A stretch of 9,045 nt of DNA, taken from assembly GCA_027490345.1 (NCBI GenBank), contig JAIXYF010000034.1:1-9045 (forward strand), read 5' to 3'. Under the pieces are notes generated by a model, which saw nothing but the letters and a program-made list of their open reading frames with translations, had not been told where the DNA came from and did no database searches. Position numbers and translations under genes: made by a program. Positions 1 through 6,560 of the stretch are shown in pieces (position 1 is the stretch's first letter; each line of letters starts with the position of its first letter). This DNA is from Novosphingobium sp. GTDB taxonomy: Bacteria > Pseudomonadota > Alphaproteobacteria > Sphingomonadales > Sphingomonadaceae.

Positions 1-784
1 CGCTGCTGGCGATGATCGCGGTGGGCGGTGAGGGCAGGGCCAGCAGCGTCTGCGCGGCGCGCTCGCCCGAAGCATAGGTGAAATCGCCCGCCTGCAGCAG
101 ATCATCGGTGGGCAGGCTAGCTTCGGCCATCGCGGCCTTCCAGCCATCGATGCGCCAGCCGCTGAGGTTGTAATCGGGCGAACCGGCAACGAACCCGATC
201 CGGCGATGCCCGCGCGCGATCAGATGGCGGGTGGCAGCGGCCGCCGCGCCTTCATCGTCCATCAGGATCGGCATGCCGCGATCCTGCGCCTTCGAACCGA
301 TCCGCGCGAACGGGATCTGCTGCTGCGCAAGGCACGCCACGATCTGCGGATTGTCCGAGTGCGGCGGGGTGAGGATAATGCCATCGGGCTGGAGTGCGGC
401 CACCGCGCCTAGCAGTTCGCGCTCCACATGATCGCTGTGGGTATCGACCAGCTCGACGATCATGCGGTAGCCATGTTCGGCGCATTTCAGCATGCCGCCC
501 AGCAGCATCTGGTCGACCCAGTCCGTACCCTGCCGCGCGCGCCAATCCGCGATGGTGCGATCCCGATCATTGAGCGCAAGGATGAGATAGGAGCGCGAGC
601 CGCTCATCCGCTGGGCGGCGATGGAGGGCACATAGCCGAGGCGCGTGATGGCTTCGAGCACGCGCTCCTTGAGTTCGGGGCGCACATTGGGCTCGTTGTT
701 GATGACGCGGCTGACGGTCTGGAGCGAGACGCCCACATCTGCCGCAACGTGCCTGATCGTAACCGCCTGACGCCGCCTCGCCAT
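1..784 (-). CDS. LacI-family transcriptional regulator (3' end outside window)
   Basis: A cytoplasmic DNA-binding repressor or activator whose activity would be set by a sugar ligand. I translated 261 codons by hand from ATG at 784 to the left edge without a stop. Residues 8-30 form the LacI-type helix-turn-helix, with the recognition helix reading SLQTVSRVIN. The hinge follows at about 54-64 (SIAAQRMSGSR), then a periplasmic-binding-protein-like core with the strands GIILTPP (135-141), a GHRRIGFVAG stretch (192-201) and PTAIIASS at the cut. About 70-90 residues are probably missing. The start is firm: the GH16 stop TAA lies in the same frame two codons upstream, and AGGGGG sits 10 bases before the ATG. 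It is the last visible gene of the operon, which suggests autogenous control of the glycan genes. The ligand is unknown. The position that is usually the DNA-intercalating Leu of the hinge is Met60. Confidence 0.93.
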   Translation of the reverse strand, partial: MARRRQAVTIRHVAADVGVSLQTVSRVINNEPNVRPELKERVLEAITRLGYVPSIAAQRMSGSRSYLILALNDRDRTIADWRARQGTDWVDQMLLGGMLKCAEHGYRMIVELVDTHSDHVERELLGAVAALQPDGIILTPPHSDNPQIVACLAQQQIPFARIGSKAQDRGMPILMDDEGAAAAATRHLIARGHRRIGFVAGSPDYNLSGWRIDGWKAAMAEASLPTDDLLQAGDFTYASGERAAQTLLALPSPPTAIIASS

Positions 785-787
785 GCG

Positions 788-1741
788 TTATTGGCCCCCT
801 GCTTTGCCCACCGGCGCGATGCTGGCGGTCTCCACCGGCCTTTGCCAGACGCGGACCCAATCGATCAAGAAGCGCTTGGGAAAATTGGTGTTGGCGATCC
901 CTTTGAGCCCTCGCGATTCCGGAAGGCCGCCGCCGAACGCCAGATTGAGAATGAGGTGGAAGGGCTGATCAAATGGCGCGCCGGGTGCGGCCGAGCCCGA
1001 GGTCCACCATTCGCTGCGCTGGCGCACGGCAAAGGTCTGGCCGTCGATCTGCCAGATCATCCGGTCCGGCTGCCATTCGATGGCATAAGTATGGAAGCCC
1101 TTGAGCACTTCGGGGTGATGCGCCTCGGTGCCCTTCTGGGTGTTGCCGGGCCATTGCCTGCCGAAGTGGAGCGTGCCCAGAATCGTGGCTTCCTTGCCGC
1201 CCGCGCAGGCCGCGCAAGGCACGCCGAGGTTGACCGCTTCGAGAATGTCGATTTCGCCCGATGCCGCCCAAGTACCGTACTTGTTCGCTTCGGGCAGCAT
1301 CCAGATTGCAGGCCAGGTGCCTTGCCCTTGCGGCAGGTTGGCTCGCACTTCGATGCGGCCATAGCGCCACGATGCCTTGCCCCGCGTGGTAAGGCGCGCC
1401 GAGGAATAGTCGCGCGTGACGAGCGCGCCGGGCTGCGCGGGATCGGGGCGCTGGCTGACGGGCAGTGCGGGGCCGGTGGTGCGCTCAGCCCGCGCGGTGA
1501 TGACCAGCCTGCCCTGCGAGACGCGCGCATTGCGCAGGCGTGCGGTGTAGCATTGGCGCTCGTTGTTGCCGCCGCCCCAGCAATCGACTTCGAAGTCCCA
1601 CTTTGTCTTGTCGATCTTGCGCGCGCGAAACTCGTCTGACCAGACGAGTTTCCAGCCGGGGCCGACAGGCCGTGCCTGCGCCGGCAGCGCGGCGGCCAGA
1701 ACCGCAAGCGGCGCGGCGATGAGGGCAAGGTGCCGGGTCAT
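788..1741 (-). CDS. Secreted glycoside hydrolase family 16 endo-beta-glucanase, laminarinase type
   Basis: A 317-residue GH16 enzyme, most likely hydrolysing internal beta-1,3 bonds of laminarin-like or mixed-linked glucan with retention. Residues 1-23 are a signal peptide: basic start, hydrophobic LALIAAPLAVLAAALP, AQA before the cut, and no lipobox Cys. Family marks follow in order: LVWSDEF (32-38), WGGGNNERQCYT (55-66), RYGRIEVRANLPQGQGTWPAIWMLP (126-150, shown by its key residues Arg126, Trp143 and Trp147), the catalytic motif EIDILE (nucleophile Glu163, Asp165, acid/base Glu168), and the closing strands FHLILNLAFGG (261-271) and DWVRVW (294-299). The ExDxxE spacing is the bulged form found in laminarinases and agarases rather than lichenases. 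Cys54/Cys64 and Cys176/Cys179 could form disulphides in the periplasm. I chose ATG 1741 because it overlaps the preceding stop as ATGA, begins directly with the signal peptide, and has AGG/AGGAA upstream; the in-frame TTG at 1768 would put nine extra residues ahead of it. The exact substrate cannot be told from sequence. Confidence 0.93.
   Translation of the reverse strand: MTRHLALIAAPLAVLAAALPAQARPVGPGWKLVWSDEFRARKIDKTKWDFEVDCWGGGNNERQCYTARLRNARVSQGRLVITARAERTTGPALPVSQRPDPAQPGALVTRDYSSARLTTRGKASWRYGRIEVRANLPQGQGTWPAIWMLPEANKYGTWAASGEIDILEAVNLGVPCAACAGGKEATILGTLHFGRQWPGNTQKGTEAHHPEVLKGFHTYAIEWQPDRMIWQIDGQTFAVRQRSEWWTSGSAAPGAPFDQPFHLILNLAFGGGLPESRGLKGIANTNFPKRFLIDWVRVWQRPVETASIAPVGKAGGQ
795..800 (-). 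promoter_or_regulatory. Shine-Dalgarno site of the LacI-family gene
   Basis: On the minus strand this reads AGGGGG, 10 bases before the ATG at 784. It lies inside the last codons of the GH16 gene. Ribosomes finishing GH16 would therefore be placed at the regulator start, so the two genes are probably translationally coupled. Confidence 0.6.
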
Positions 1742-3240
1742 GCCGCCTGCGCTTCCTGCGCGCCGCAATATTGCGCGACATAGGCATGATGATCGGGCAG
1801 GCCCGCAACGGTCTTGGCCACACTTTCGCGCAGGCCCGCAAGCAGATGCGCCAGTTCGGCATCGGAAAGCTTGGTGGCCACGGGGTGATAGGCGCGGGGC
1901 ATGATGCCCTGACCCATCATCACTTGCACCCAGCTGTTTTCCACGAACAGCTCCTCGTTCTTGCGGAACACGCGGCCCGTCTCGCGGAACAGCTCGATCT
2001 TGTGCGTCAGGCTCTCAGGAATATCCATCGCCGCGCACTGGCGCCAGAACGGACTGTCGCGCCGGTCGGTCGCCTTGTAGTGGAGGATCAGGAAATCGCG
2101 GATCTGCTCCATGTCGGTGTGCTGCTGATCGTTGAATTCGGCCACGTCGCGCGCGCTGATTGCGCCCGCCGGAAGCATCCGGATCACGCGCAGGATCGCG
2201 CGCTGGATGAGGTGGATCGAGGTTGATTCCAGCGGTTCCATGAACCCGCCAGAAAGCCCGATGGCCACGCAATTGCGGTGCCACTGCTTGCGCCGGGCGC
2301 CGGTGGTGAAGCGGATCACGTTGGGCTTGGTCAGCCGCTCGCCCTCCACCGTGGCAAACAGGCGTTCCTGCGCGGCGTCCTGCGAAAGGTAGCGGCTGCA
2401 ATAGACAATGCCATTGCCCCCGCGGTGTTGCAGCGGGATGCGCCATTGCCAGCCCGCATCATGCGCAATCGCGCGGGTATAAGGCACCGGCGGACGGACG
2501 CTGGCGGTCTGCACCGCAATGGCGGAATCGCAGGGCAGCCAGTGGCTCCAATCATCATACCCGACATGCAGCGCGCCTTCCATGAGGAGCGCGCGAAAGC
2601 CGGTGCAATCGAGGAACAGATCGCCTTCAAGGCGCTGGCCGGAATCAAGCCGCAGCGCGGCGATGTCGCCGGTTTCGGGGTGAAGCTCGACCTCGGCGAT
2701 CTTGCCTTCAATACGGCGGCAACCATCGGCTTCGGCCAGCTTGCGCAGGAACGCCGCGTAGAGCGCGGAATCGAGCTGATAGGCATAATTGATCCGGTTA
2801 TCGGGCAAGTGCGCGAACTTGGATTTCATCGCGGCCTGAAGCTCGATGCAATAATCATCATAGCTGGCGGCGTGGCCCTTGGTCTGACCGTGCATCCAGA
2901 AGTGCTGGAAACCCGCGCTCCAGTGATCGCGCCCGGTGATGCCGAAGGAGTGGAAATAGTTTTCGCCCTGAACCCGCCAGTTCTCGAAATTGATGCCCAG
3001 CTTGAAAGTGGCCTGCGTGGCGCGCATGAAATCGGCCTCGGCAATGCCCAGCAGGCGGTTATAGGCGACCAGCGGCGGGATCGTGCTTTCGCCCACCCCG
3101 ATGGTGCCAATGGCATCGGATTCGACCAGCGTCAGTTCGATGGCATCGCCCATCGTGCGGGCGAGCGCGGCAGCGGCCATCCAGCCAGCGGTGCCGCCGC
3201 CCGCCACGATGATACGGCGCTTGCTTGGTGCTTGGGTCAT
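1738..3240 (-). CDS. Flavin-dependent halogenase of the tryptophan halogenase family (halogenase 2)
   Basis: A 500-residue FADH2- and O2-using halogenase of the tryptophan 7-halogenase family (PF04820), cytoplasmic, with no signal peptide. The N-terminus carries the FAD-binding GGGTAGW (14-20), then IGVGESTIP (47-55). Lys80 in TFKLGINFENW matches the catalytic Lys79 of RebH/PrnA, which guides hypohalous acid. HSF at 97-99 matches the His and Phe near the indole site. The family signature WxWxIP is intact as WQWRIP (264-269). EPLES at 335-339 supplies Glu338, the counterpart of RebH Glu357. The length is a little short of RebH or PrnA: the C-terminal stretch that closes over free tryptophan is reduced, and the substrate-stacking Trp appears to be Val433. 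It should be catalytically competent but act on something other than free tryptophan; related enzymes accept indole in vitro. The start ATG overlaps the cupin stop (ATGA), with AAGGA 10 bases upstream. A partner flavin reductase is not in the window. Confidence 0.93.
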   Translation of the reverse strand: MTQAPSKRRIIVAGGGTAGWMAAAALARTMGDAIELTLVESDAIGTIGVGESTIPPLVAYNRLLGIAEADFMRATQATFKLGINFENWRVQGENYFHSFGITGRDHWSAGFQHFWMHGQTKGHAASYDDYCIELQAAMKSKFAHLPDNRINYAYQLDSALYAAFLRKLAEADGCRRIEGKIAEVELHPETGDIAALRLDSGQRLEGDLFLDCTGFRALLMEGALHVGYDDWSHWLPCDSAIAVQTASVRPPVPYTRAIAHDAGWQWRIPLQHRGGNGIVYCSRYLSQDAAQERLFATVEGERLTKPNVIRFTTGARRKQWHRNCVAIGLSGGFMEPLESTSIHLIQRAILRVIRMLPAGAISARDVAEFNDQQHTDMEQIRDFLILHYKATDRRDSPFWRQCAAMDIPESLTHKIELFRETGRVFRKNEELFVENSWVQVMMGQGIMPRAYHPVATKLSDAELAHLLAGLRESVAKTVAGLPDHHAYVAQYCGAQEAQAA

Positions 3241-4268
3241 TTGCTGAGAGTCCTTAGCAGGAAGGAGCGGAGGCGGCCGGCGGCGGCAGGATCGAGCGGA
3301 TCAAGGATGCCGCGCCCGCCTTCGGGGATATGAGCGGTCACGTCGGGGCCGTTTTCGAAGACGTAGTGATCGAACAGGGCGCGCCAGATCGCCTTGTCCT
3401 CGGGCGGCAGATCGCGGATCGCCAAAATCGCGTGATTCAGCGCATCCTGCGGCTGCCCCAGCCAGCGCGGGGTATCGCGCCACCAGTAGTTCATCAGGAT
3501 GTTGAAGGGGGCGAGCCCTTCCACATGGTGCCACCACATCGAGGGGATGAACAATGCATCGCCCGGTTCCAGCACGGCAACTTGCGCATAGCCCAGCGCC
3601 TCGGCGAAGCGGGGGTGGAGATCGAGATCGGGGGCATGGAAATCGACCATCGAGACGGCGCGGCCAGCGGGCGTATTGTCGATGGGGCCGAGGTGCAGAT
3701 TGGCGAACTGACCCGGCGGAAACAGCGTGAAGCGGCGGCGCCCGGCGGTGCAGACGGCGAGGTTGTCGGGAAAATCGTTGTGCGCGGCAATGCGCGTGGG
3801 CGTGCCGATCCACAGGCTGATGATGGGATCGCGCGTGCCCAGATCGAGCGCATTTTCAGCCGCTACCGTGGTGAAATGAGCGGGCACGTCAATCGAGCCC
3901 ATGTAGATCGCAGGGGTATCGGCGCGGCCTTCGTTGGCGTCCATGCCGCCGAAAATGTCGGCCAGCTTGCCGCGCGCTTCCTTGAAATTCATCGCCATGT
4001 CTGCGCCGTAGAACAGGCGGCCATCCTTGCCCGGCTCGCCCAGCGAGATACTGAACGGCACCGGGCGCGCGCGTTCGAGAAGATAGGCACGGGCGGCGCG
4101 GGCCGAGGCGAGACCGGCCTGCACCAGCGGCCAACCCTGCGCAAGGCCGCGGACCACGAACGGCGTGCGCGCGCCTTTCAGCAGCGCATCGAGCGCCGCA
4201 GCATCGGGGGCCGCGCGCTCTTCCACCGCAGGCATCGCCGCGAAGATCGAGGCATCGGCTTCAGCCAA
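3237..4268 (-). CDS. Cupin-like (JmjC/FIH-type) domain protein, putative Fe(II)/2-oxoglutarate oxygenase
   Basis: A protein of 343 residues if begun at TTG 4268. The fold is Cupin_8/JmjC-like (PF13621), the group containing the asparaginyl hydroxylase FIH. The metal set is visible: AHNDFPDN gives His163 and Asp165 (HxD), and the distal His lies in FIPSMWWHHVEG (239-250). The following MNYWW (259-263) also resembles FIH. PFVVRGL (36-42) is the usual N-terminal strand. No signal peptide is seen, so it should be cytoplasmic. By analogy it would hydroxylate a protein side chain or small molecule; the substrate is unknown. The start is uncertain. TTG 4268 overlaps the SapC gene by 8 bases and has AAGG six bases upstream. 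TTG 4298 is also in frame, gives 353 residues and overlaps by 38 bases, but has no ribosome site. ATG 4235 has none either. The stop overlaps the halogenase 2 start as ATGA. Proteins of this type recur beside SapC and halogenase genes near TonB receptors. Confidence 0.88.
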   Translation of the reverse strand: MAEADASIFAAMPAVEERAAPDAAALDALLKGARTPFVVRGLAQGWPLVQAGLASARAARAYLLERARPVPFSISLGEPGKDGRLFYGADMAMNFKEARGKLADIFGGMDANEGRADTPAIYMGSIDVPAHFTTVAAENALDLGTRDPIISLWIGTPTRIAAHNDFPDNLAVCTAGRRRFTLFPPGQFANLHLGPIDNTPAGRAVSMVDFHAPDLDLHPRFAEALGYAQVAVLEPGDALFIPSMWWHHVEGLAPFNILMNYWWRDTPRWLGQPQDALNHAILAIRDLPPEDKAIWRALFDHYVFENGPDVTAHIPEGGRGILDPLDPAAAGRLRSFLLRTLSK

Positions 4269-4980
4269 GGAGAACCTTGCGGTTCTTGCGCGCGACAAGA
4301 TTGCCGAACTGCGCGAGGCTGGCCAGCACCATGTAGATGCGCGCGAGGTGCCCCTGTTCCATCAGCGCGGCAAGCGCTTCGCCGTCGAGGCTGGCAAGGC
4401 GGTCCTCGTGGATGGTCTGGAAGCCGACGAGCGACTGCACCGCGCCATTGTCGAGCGTGACTTCGAGGCTGAAGGGTTCAACAAGGCCATAGGCTTCGAG
4501 CGCATCGAAGAAGGCGGCGCTTTCGTGCCACGCGTAATCGAGATCGCCCAGCATGTTGGCGATGGTTTCGAGATAGGGCGTAGGCACCCCGGCATCATCG
4601 AACAGGCGCATACCTTCGCCGTTGGCGGAAATGCGCGCATGGGCCATGTCGATATGGACTTGCGGCGGGGCGCCTTCCTCTGCCGAACGGCCGATCAGGA
4701 AGGGCTGGACCGCGTGAGCCATCGGACGGTAGCGAGCGTCCCACTTGTCTGCGTTCAGGAACAGGTTCTCGCCTGCTTCGAAGCCGAACAGAGCGAGTGC
4801 GGCCAGTTTGCCGGTTTCGGCATCGCGGCGCAGCACGATGGGGTAATGCGCCTGCACTTCGCGGAATTCAGCCGGCATGGTGATGCAAGCCATGACAGCA
4901 TCGCCATATTCGGCGCCCGCTTCGGTGTGGATGCGCAGCGCGCCGTGATCTGCGGGATTGAGAATGGAGTGCTGGCTCAT
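4261..4980 (-). CDS. SapC family protein
   Basis: A 239-residue protein of the SapC family (PF07277), named after an S-layer secretion gene cluster product of Campylobacter; its biochemical role in proteobacteria like this one is not established. Recognisable family blocks are HYPIVLRRD (45-53), the FGFEAGENLFLN run (65-76), an IDMAHARIS-type strand (109-117), LFDDAGVPTPYL (125-136), and the C-terminal part LVGFQTIHED with Leu/Ala-rich helices. No signal peptide or membrane segment is visible, so a cytoplasmic location fits. The ATG overlaps the halogenase 1 stop as ATGA, and AGGA lies seven bases upstream. It sits between the halogenase and the cupin, an arrangement repeated near TonB receptors in Caulobacter and sphingomonads, which suggests the three work on a common substrate. 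That link is inference. Confidence 0.9.
   Translation of the reverse strand: MSQHSILNPADHGALRIHTEAGAEYGDAVMACITMPAEFREVQAHYPIVLRRDAETGKLAALALFGFEAGENLFLNADKWDARYRPMAHAVQPFLIGRSAEEGAPPQVHIDMAHARISANGEGMRLFDDAGVPTPYLETIANMLGDLDYAWHESAAFFDALEAYGLVEPFSLEVTLDNGAVQSLVGFQTIHEDRLASLDGEALAALMEQGHLARIYMVLASLAQFGNLVARKNRKVLLG
4275..4278 (-). promoter_or_regulatory. Possible ribosome binding site deciding the cupin start
   Basis: On the minus strand AAGG lies six bases before the in-frame TTG at 4268. Neither the longer TTG start at 4298 nor the shorter ATG at 4235 has a comparable site, so this motif favours 4268. The motif is short and inside the SapC coding sequence, so it could be chance. Confidence 0.4.
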
Positions 4981-6491
4981 GCGGAAATCCTGGCGGGCGC
5001 GGAAAGACGGTCTAGGTAATCACGTGCGGTGGGCAACGCTGCGGTGAGCGCGCGGGCCTTGGCGGCAATTTCGGCAAGGCGGGCGGGAGCGGCAGCGCCT
5101 GATGGCGGCACGGGAACGCCCATGCCGTGCAGCACATATTGCTGGCTGGCTGCGGGGAACATTTCATCTACGCGCGGGAAATCCCACACAGACGGCGGCT
5201 GCTCGCGCCACAGGGCAAGGCATTCGGCCAGGCGCGGCGGAATTGTTTCGGGCGCGCGCTGGGCCAGCCAATAAGGCTCGGTGCGCTGGCTCGGCACGTA
5301 GTGCAGCTTGAGAAATTCCACGATCCGGTCCCACCGATAGCGGAACAGATCGTTGAAACGCGCAGCGTGGATGTCCATGCTGGCCCGGCTTTGCGGGAAA
5401 TTGTCCGCCAGTGCTTTCAGCGAAAGCTCGATGAGCACAATGGCCGAGGCTTCGAGCGGTTCGATGAAACCGGCAGAGAGGCCGATAGCAAGGCAATTGC
5501 CGATCCAGAACCGATCCCGGTGGCCGGTGGCAAAGGCAAGTTTGCGCGGGGTGAGGCTGGCCGCATCTGCGCCCGGCATTTTTGCTGCAATATAGCCGCG
5601 CAGGATTTCCTCGGCGCGCTCGTCAGAAAGGAAGCGCGAGGCGTAGACGCAGCCGATGCCGCGCCGGGTAGGAAGGCCGATATCCCAGAGCCAGCCCGCT
5701 TCATGCGCGGTGCCGATGGTTTGCGCAGCGATGGGGCTGCCGGGCTGGACGGGAACCTGCATCGCCAGCGCGCGGTCGTTGAACGAGATGTCGGACCGGT
5801 CCACCCAGCCAGCGCGGCAGTGGCCCTTGATGAGCAGTGCCGCCTGCCCCGAGCAATCGAGAAACAGATCGCCGTCCAGCGGCTCACGCCCATGCAGCAT
5901 AAGCGCGGCAATATCGCCATTTGCTGCAGCTTCGATGCCAGTGACTTTTGCAGCAATATGCGTGACGCCAAGCCGCATCGTGGCATGGCGCATCAGCAGC
6001 GCAGCAAACTTTGCCGCATCGAGATGGTAGCCATAATTGAGCGCGCCCGCATAGTCCGGCATGGTCCGCTGGCGCGGTGCAAGGTTCGCGGCGCACACGC
6101 TGTGCTGCGGTGAAACAGCTGCAGCAAACGGCCCTTTTTGGCCACTTTCCTGCCAAGCTGCGGCCAGCGCCTGCATTTCAGCGGCCGGTGGGGCGGTGAA
6201 AGGATGGAGGTAGCTGTCCACTGCCGAGCCATCGCGCCAGCCATCGAAGCGAGAGCCTTGCTTGAACGCGGCGTCGCAGTGTTCAAGGAATTCGGCTTCG
6301 GGAATGCCGATGGCAGACAGCGTCTCGCGCATGGTCGGCCAGGTGCCTTCGCCCACGCCGATGGTGGGGATATCCGGCGCTTCGACCAGCGTGATGCGTT
6401 TGCCCGGCAGGCGCGCGGCGAGCAGGCAAGCCGAAAGCCACCCGGCGGTGCCGCCGCCGACAATCACGATATGCTGGACCGCATTGCTCAT
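4977..6491 (-). CDS. Flavin-dependent halogenase of the tryptophan halogenase family (halogenase 1)
   Basis: A 504-residue cytoplasmic member of PF04820, paralogous to but clearly diverged from the second halogenase in this operon. FAD-binding GGGTAGW is at 12-18, IGVGEGTWP at 44-52, and the catalytic Lys is Lys77 in AAFKQGSRFDGW. LHPF at 95-98 keeps the His and Phe near the indole site. EPLEA (344-348) provides the catalytic Glu347. The signature WxWxIP is altered to WLWDIGLP (267-274), with two residues between Ile and Pro; some members of this receptor-linked subgroup may share this, but I cannot confirm it here. The stretch from about 100 to 145 (PPAAEMQALA onward) differs from halogenase 2. 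The tryptophan-stacking Trp of RebH seems replaced by Pro446. I chose ATG 6491 because the FAD fold follows at once. The in-frame TTG at 6530 would put 13 codons over the promoter-like sequence and has no ribosome site. ATG 6491 also lacks a good Shine-Dalgarno sequence. Confidence 0.92.
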   Translation of the reverse strand: MSNAVQHIVIVGGGTAGWLSACLLAARLPGKRITLVEAPDIPTIGVGEGTWPTMRETLSAIGIPEAEFLEHCDAAFKQGSRFDGWRDGSAVDSYLHPFTAPPAAEMQALAAAWQESGQKGPFAAAVSPQHSVCAANLAPRQRTMPDYAGALNYGYHLDAAKFAALLMRHATMRLGVTHIAAKVTGIEAAANGDIAALMLHGREPLDGDLFLDCSGQAALLIKGHCRAGWVDRSDISFNDRALAMQVPVQPGSPIAAQTIGTAHEAGWLWDIGLPTRRGIGCVYASRFLSDERAEEILRGYIAAKMPGADAASLTPRKLAFATGHRDRFWIGNCLAIGLSAGFIEPLEASAIVLIELSLKALADNFPQSRASMDIHAARFNDLFRYRWDRIVEFLKLHYVPSQRTEPYWLAQRAPETIPPRLAECLALWREQPPSVWDFPRVDEMFPAASQQYVLHGMGVPVPPSGAAAPARLAEIAAKARALTAALPTARDYLDRLSAPARISA

Positions 6492-6500
6492 ATGCGCGCG

Positions 6501-6530
6501 ACCATAGCCTTGATATGCCCGTCTTGCCAA
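6501..6530 (-). promoter_or_regulatory. Candidate promoter for the halogenase operon
   Basis: On the minus strand TTGGCA (6525-6530) and TATGGT (6501-6506) are 18 bases apart, resembling -35 and -10 boxes. The -10 ends nine bases before the ATG at 6491, so transcription would begin at or beside the start codon, giving a leaderless message. That fits the missing Shine-Dalgarno site. Match quality is modest (4 of 6 in the -10), so this is a suggestion only. Confidence 0.3.
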
Positions 6531-6560
6531 AAAGAAGAGCGTTTTGCCAAAGAGAAGAGC
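6521..6560. repeat. Tandem 20-bp direct repeat
   Basis: Two adjoining units, 6521-6540 and 6541-6560, agree at 18 of 20 positions; they differ at unit positions 3 and 12. Each contains TTGCCAA followed by AGAAGAGC. The second unit holds one arm of the terminator hairpin and its U-rich tail. The first unit is a spare copy of that tail lying next to the halogenase 1 start. Confidence 0.9.

Noticed and set aside
428..1639. 403-codon plus-strand open frame opposite the GH16 and LacI genes
   Set aside because: It has no recognisable domain and lies antisense to two genes with clear family motifs. Long antisense frames are expected in high-GC DNA. It also spans the gene boundary without any signal.
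1739..1768. Longer GH16 start at TTG 1768
   Set aside because: It would place nine residues before a good signal peptide and uses a rarer start, whereas ATG 1741 gives an ATGA overlap with the preceding gene.
2278..5019. Several plus-strand open frames of 284-376 codons opposite halogenase 2, cupin and SapC
   Set aside because: They overlap one another in different frames and are composed mainly of Arg, Ala and Gly. None shows a known motif, so they are shadows of the minus-strand genes.
5127..6113. 328-codon plus-strand frame opposite halogenase 1
   Set aside because: Same reasoning: antisense to a confidently identified enzyme, low-complexity composition and no domain.
6489..6530. Longer halogenase 1 start at TTG 6530
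   Set aside because: There is no ribosome site, and the extra 13 residues lie over the repeat/promoter-like region. The FAD-binding fold begins right after ATG 6491.
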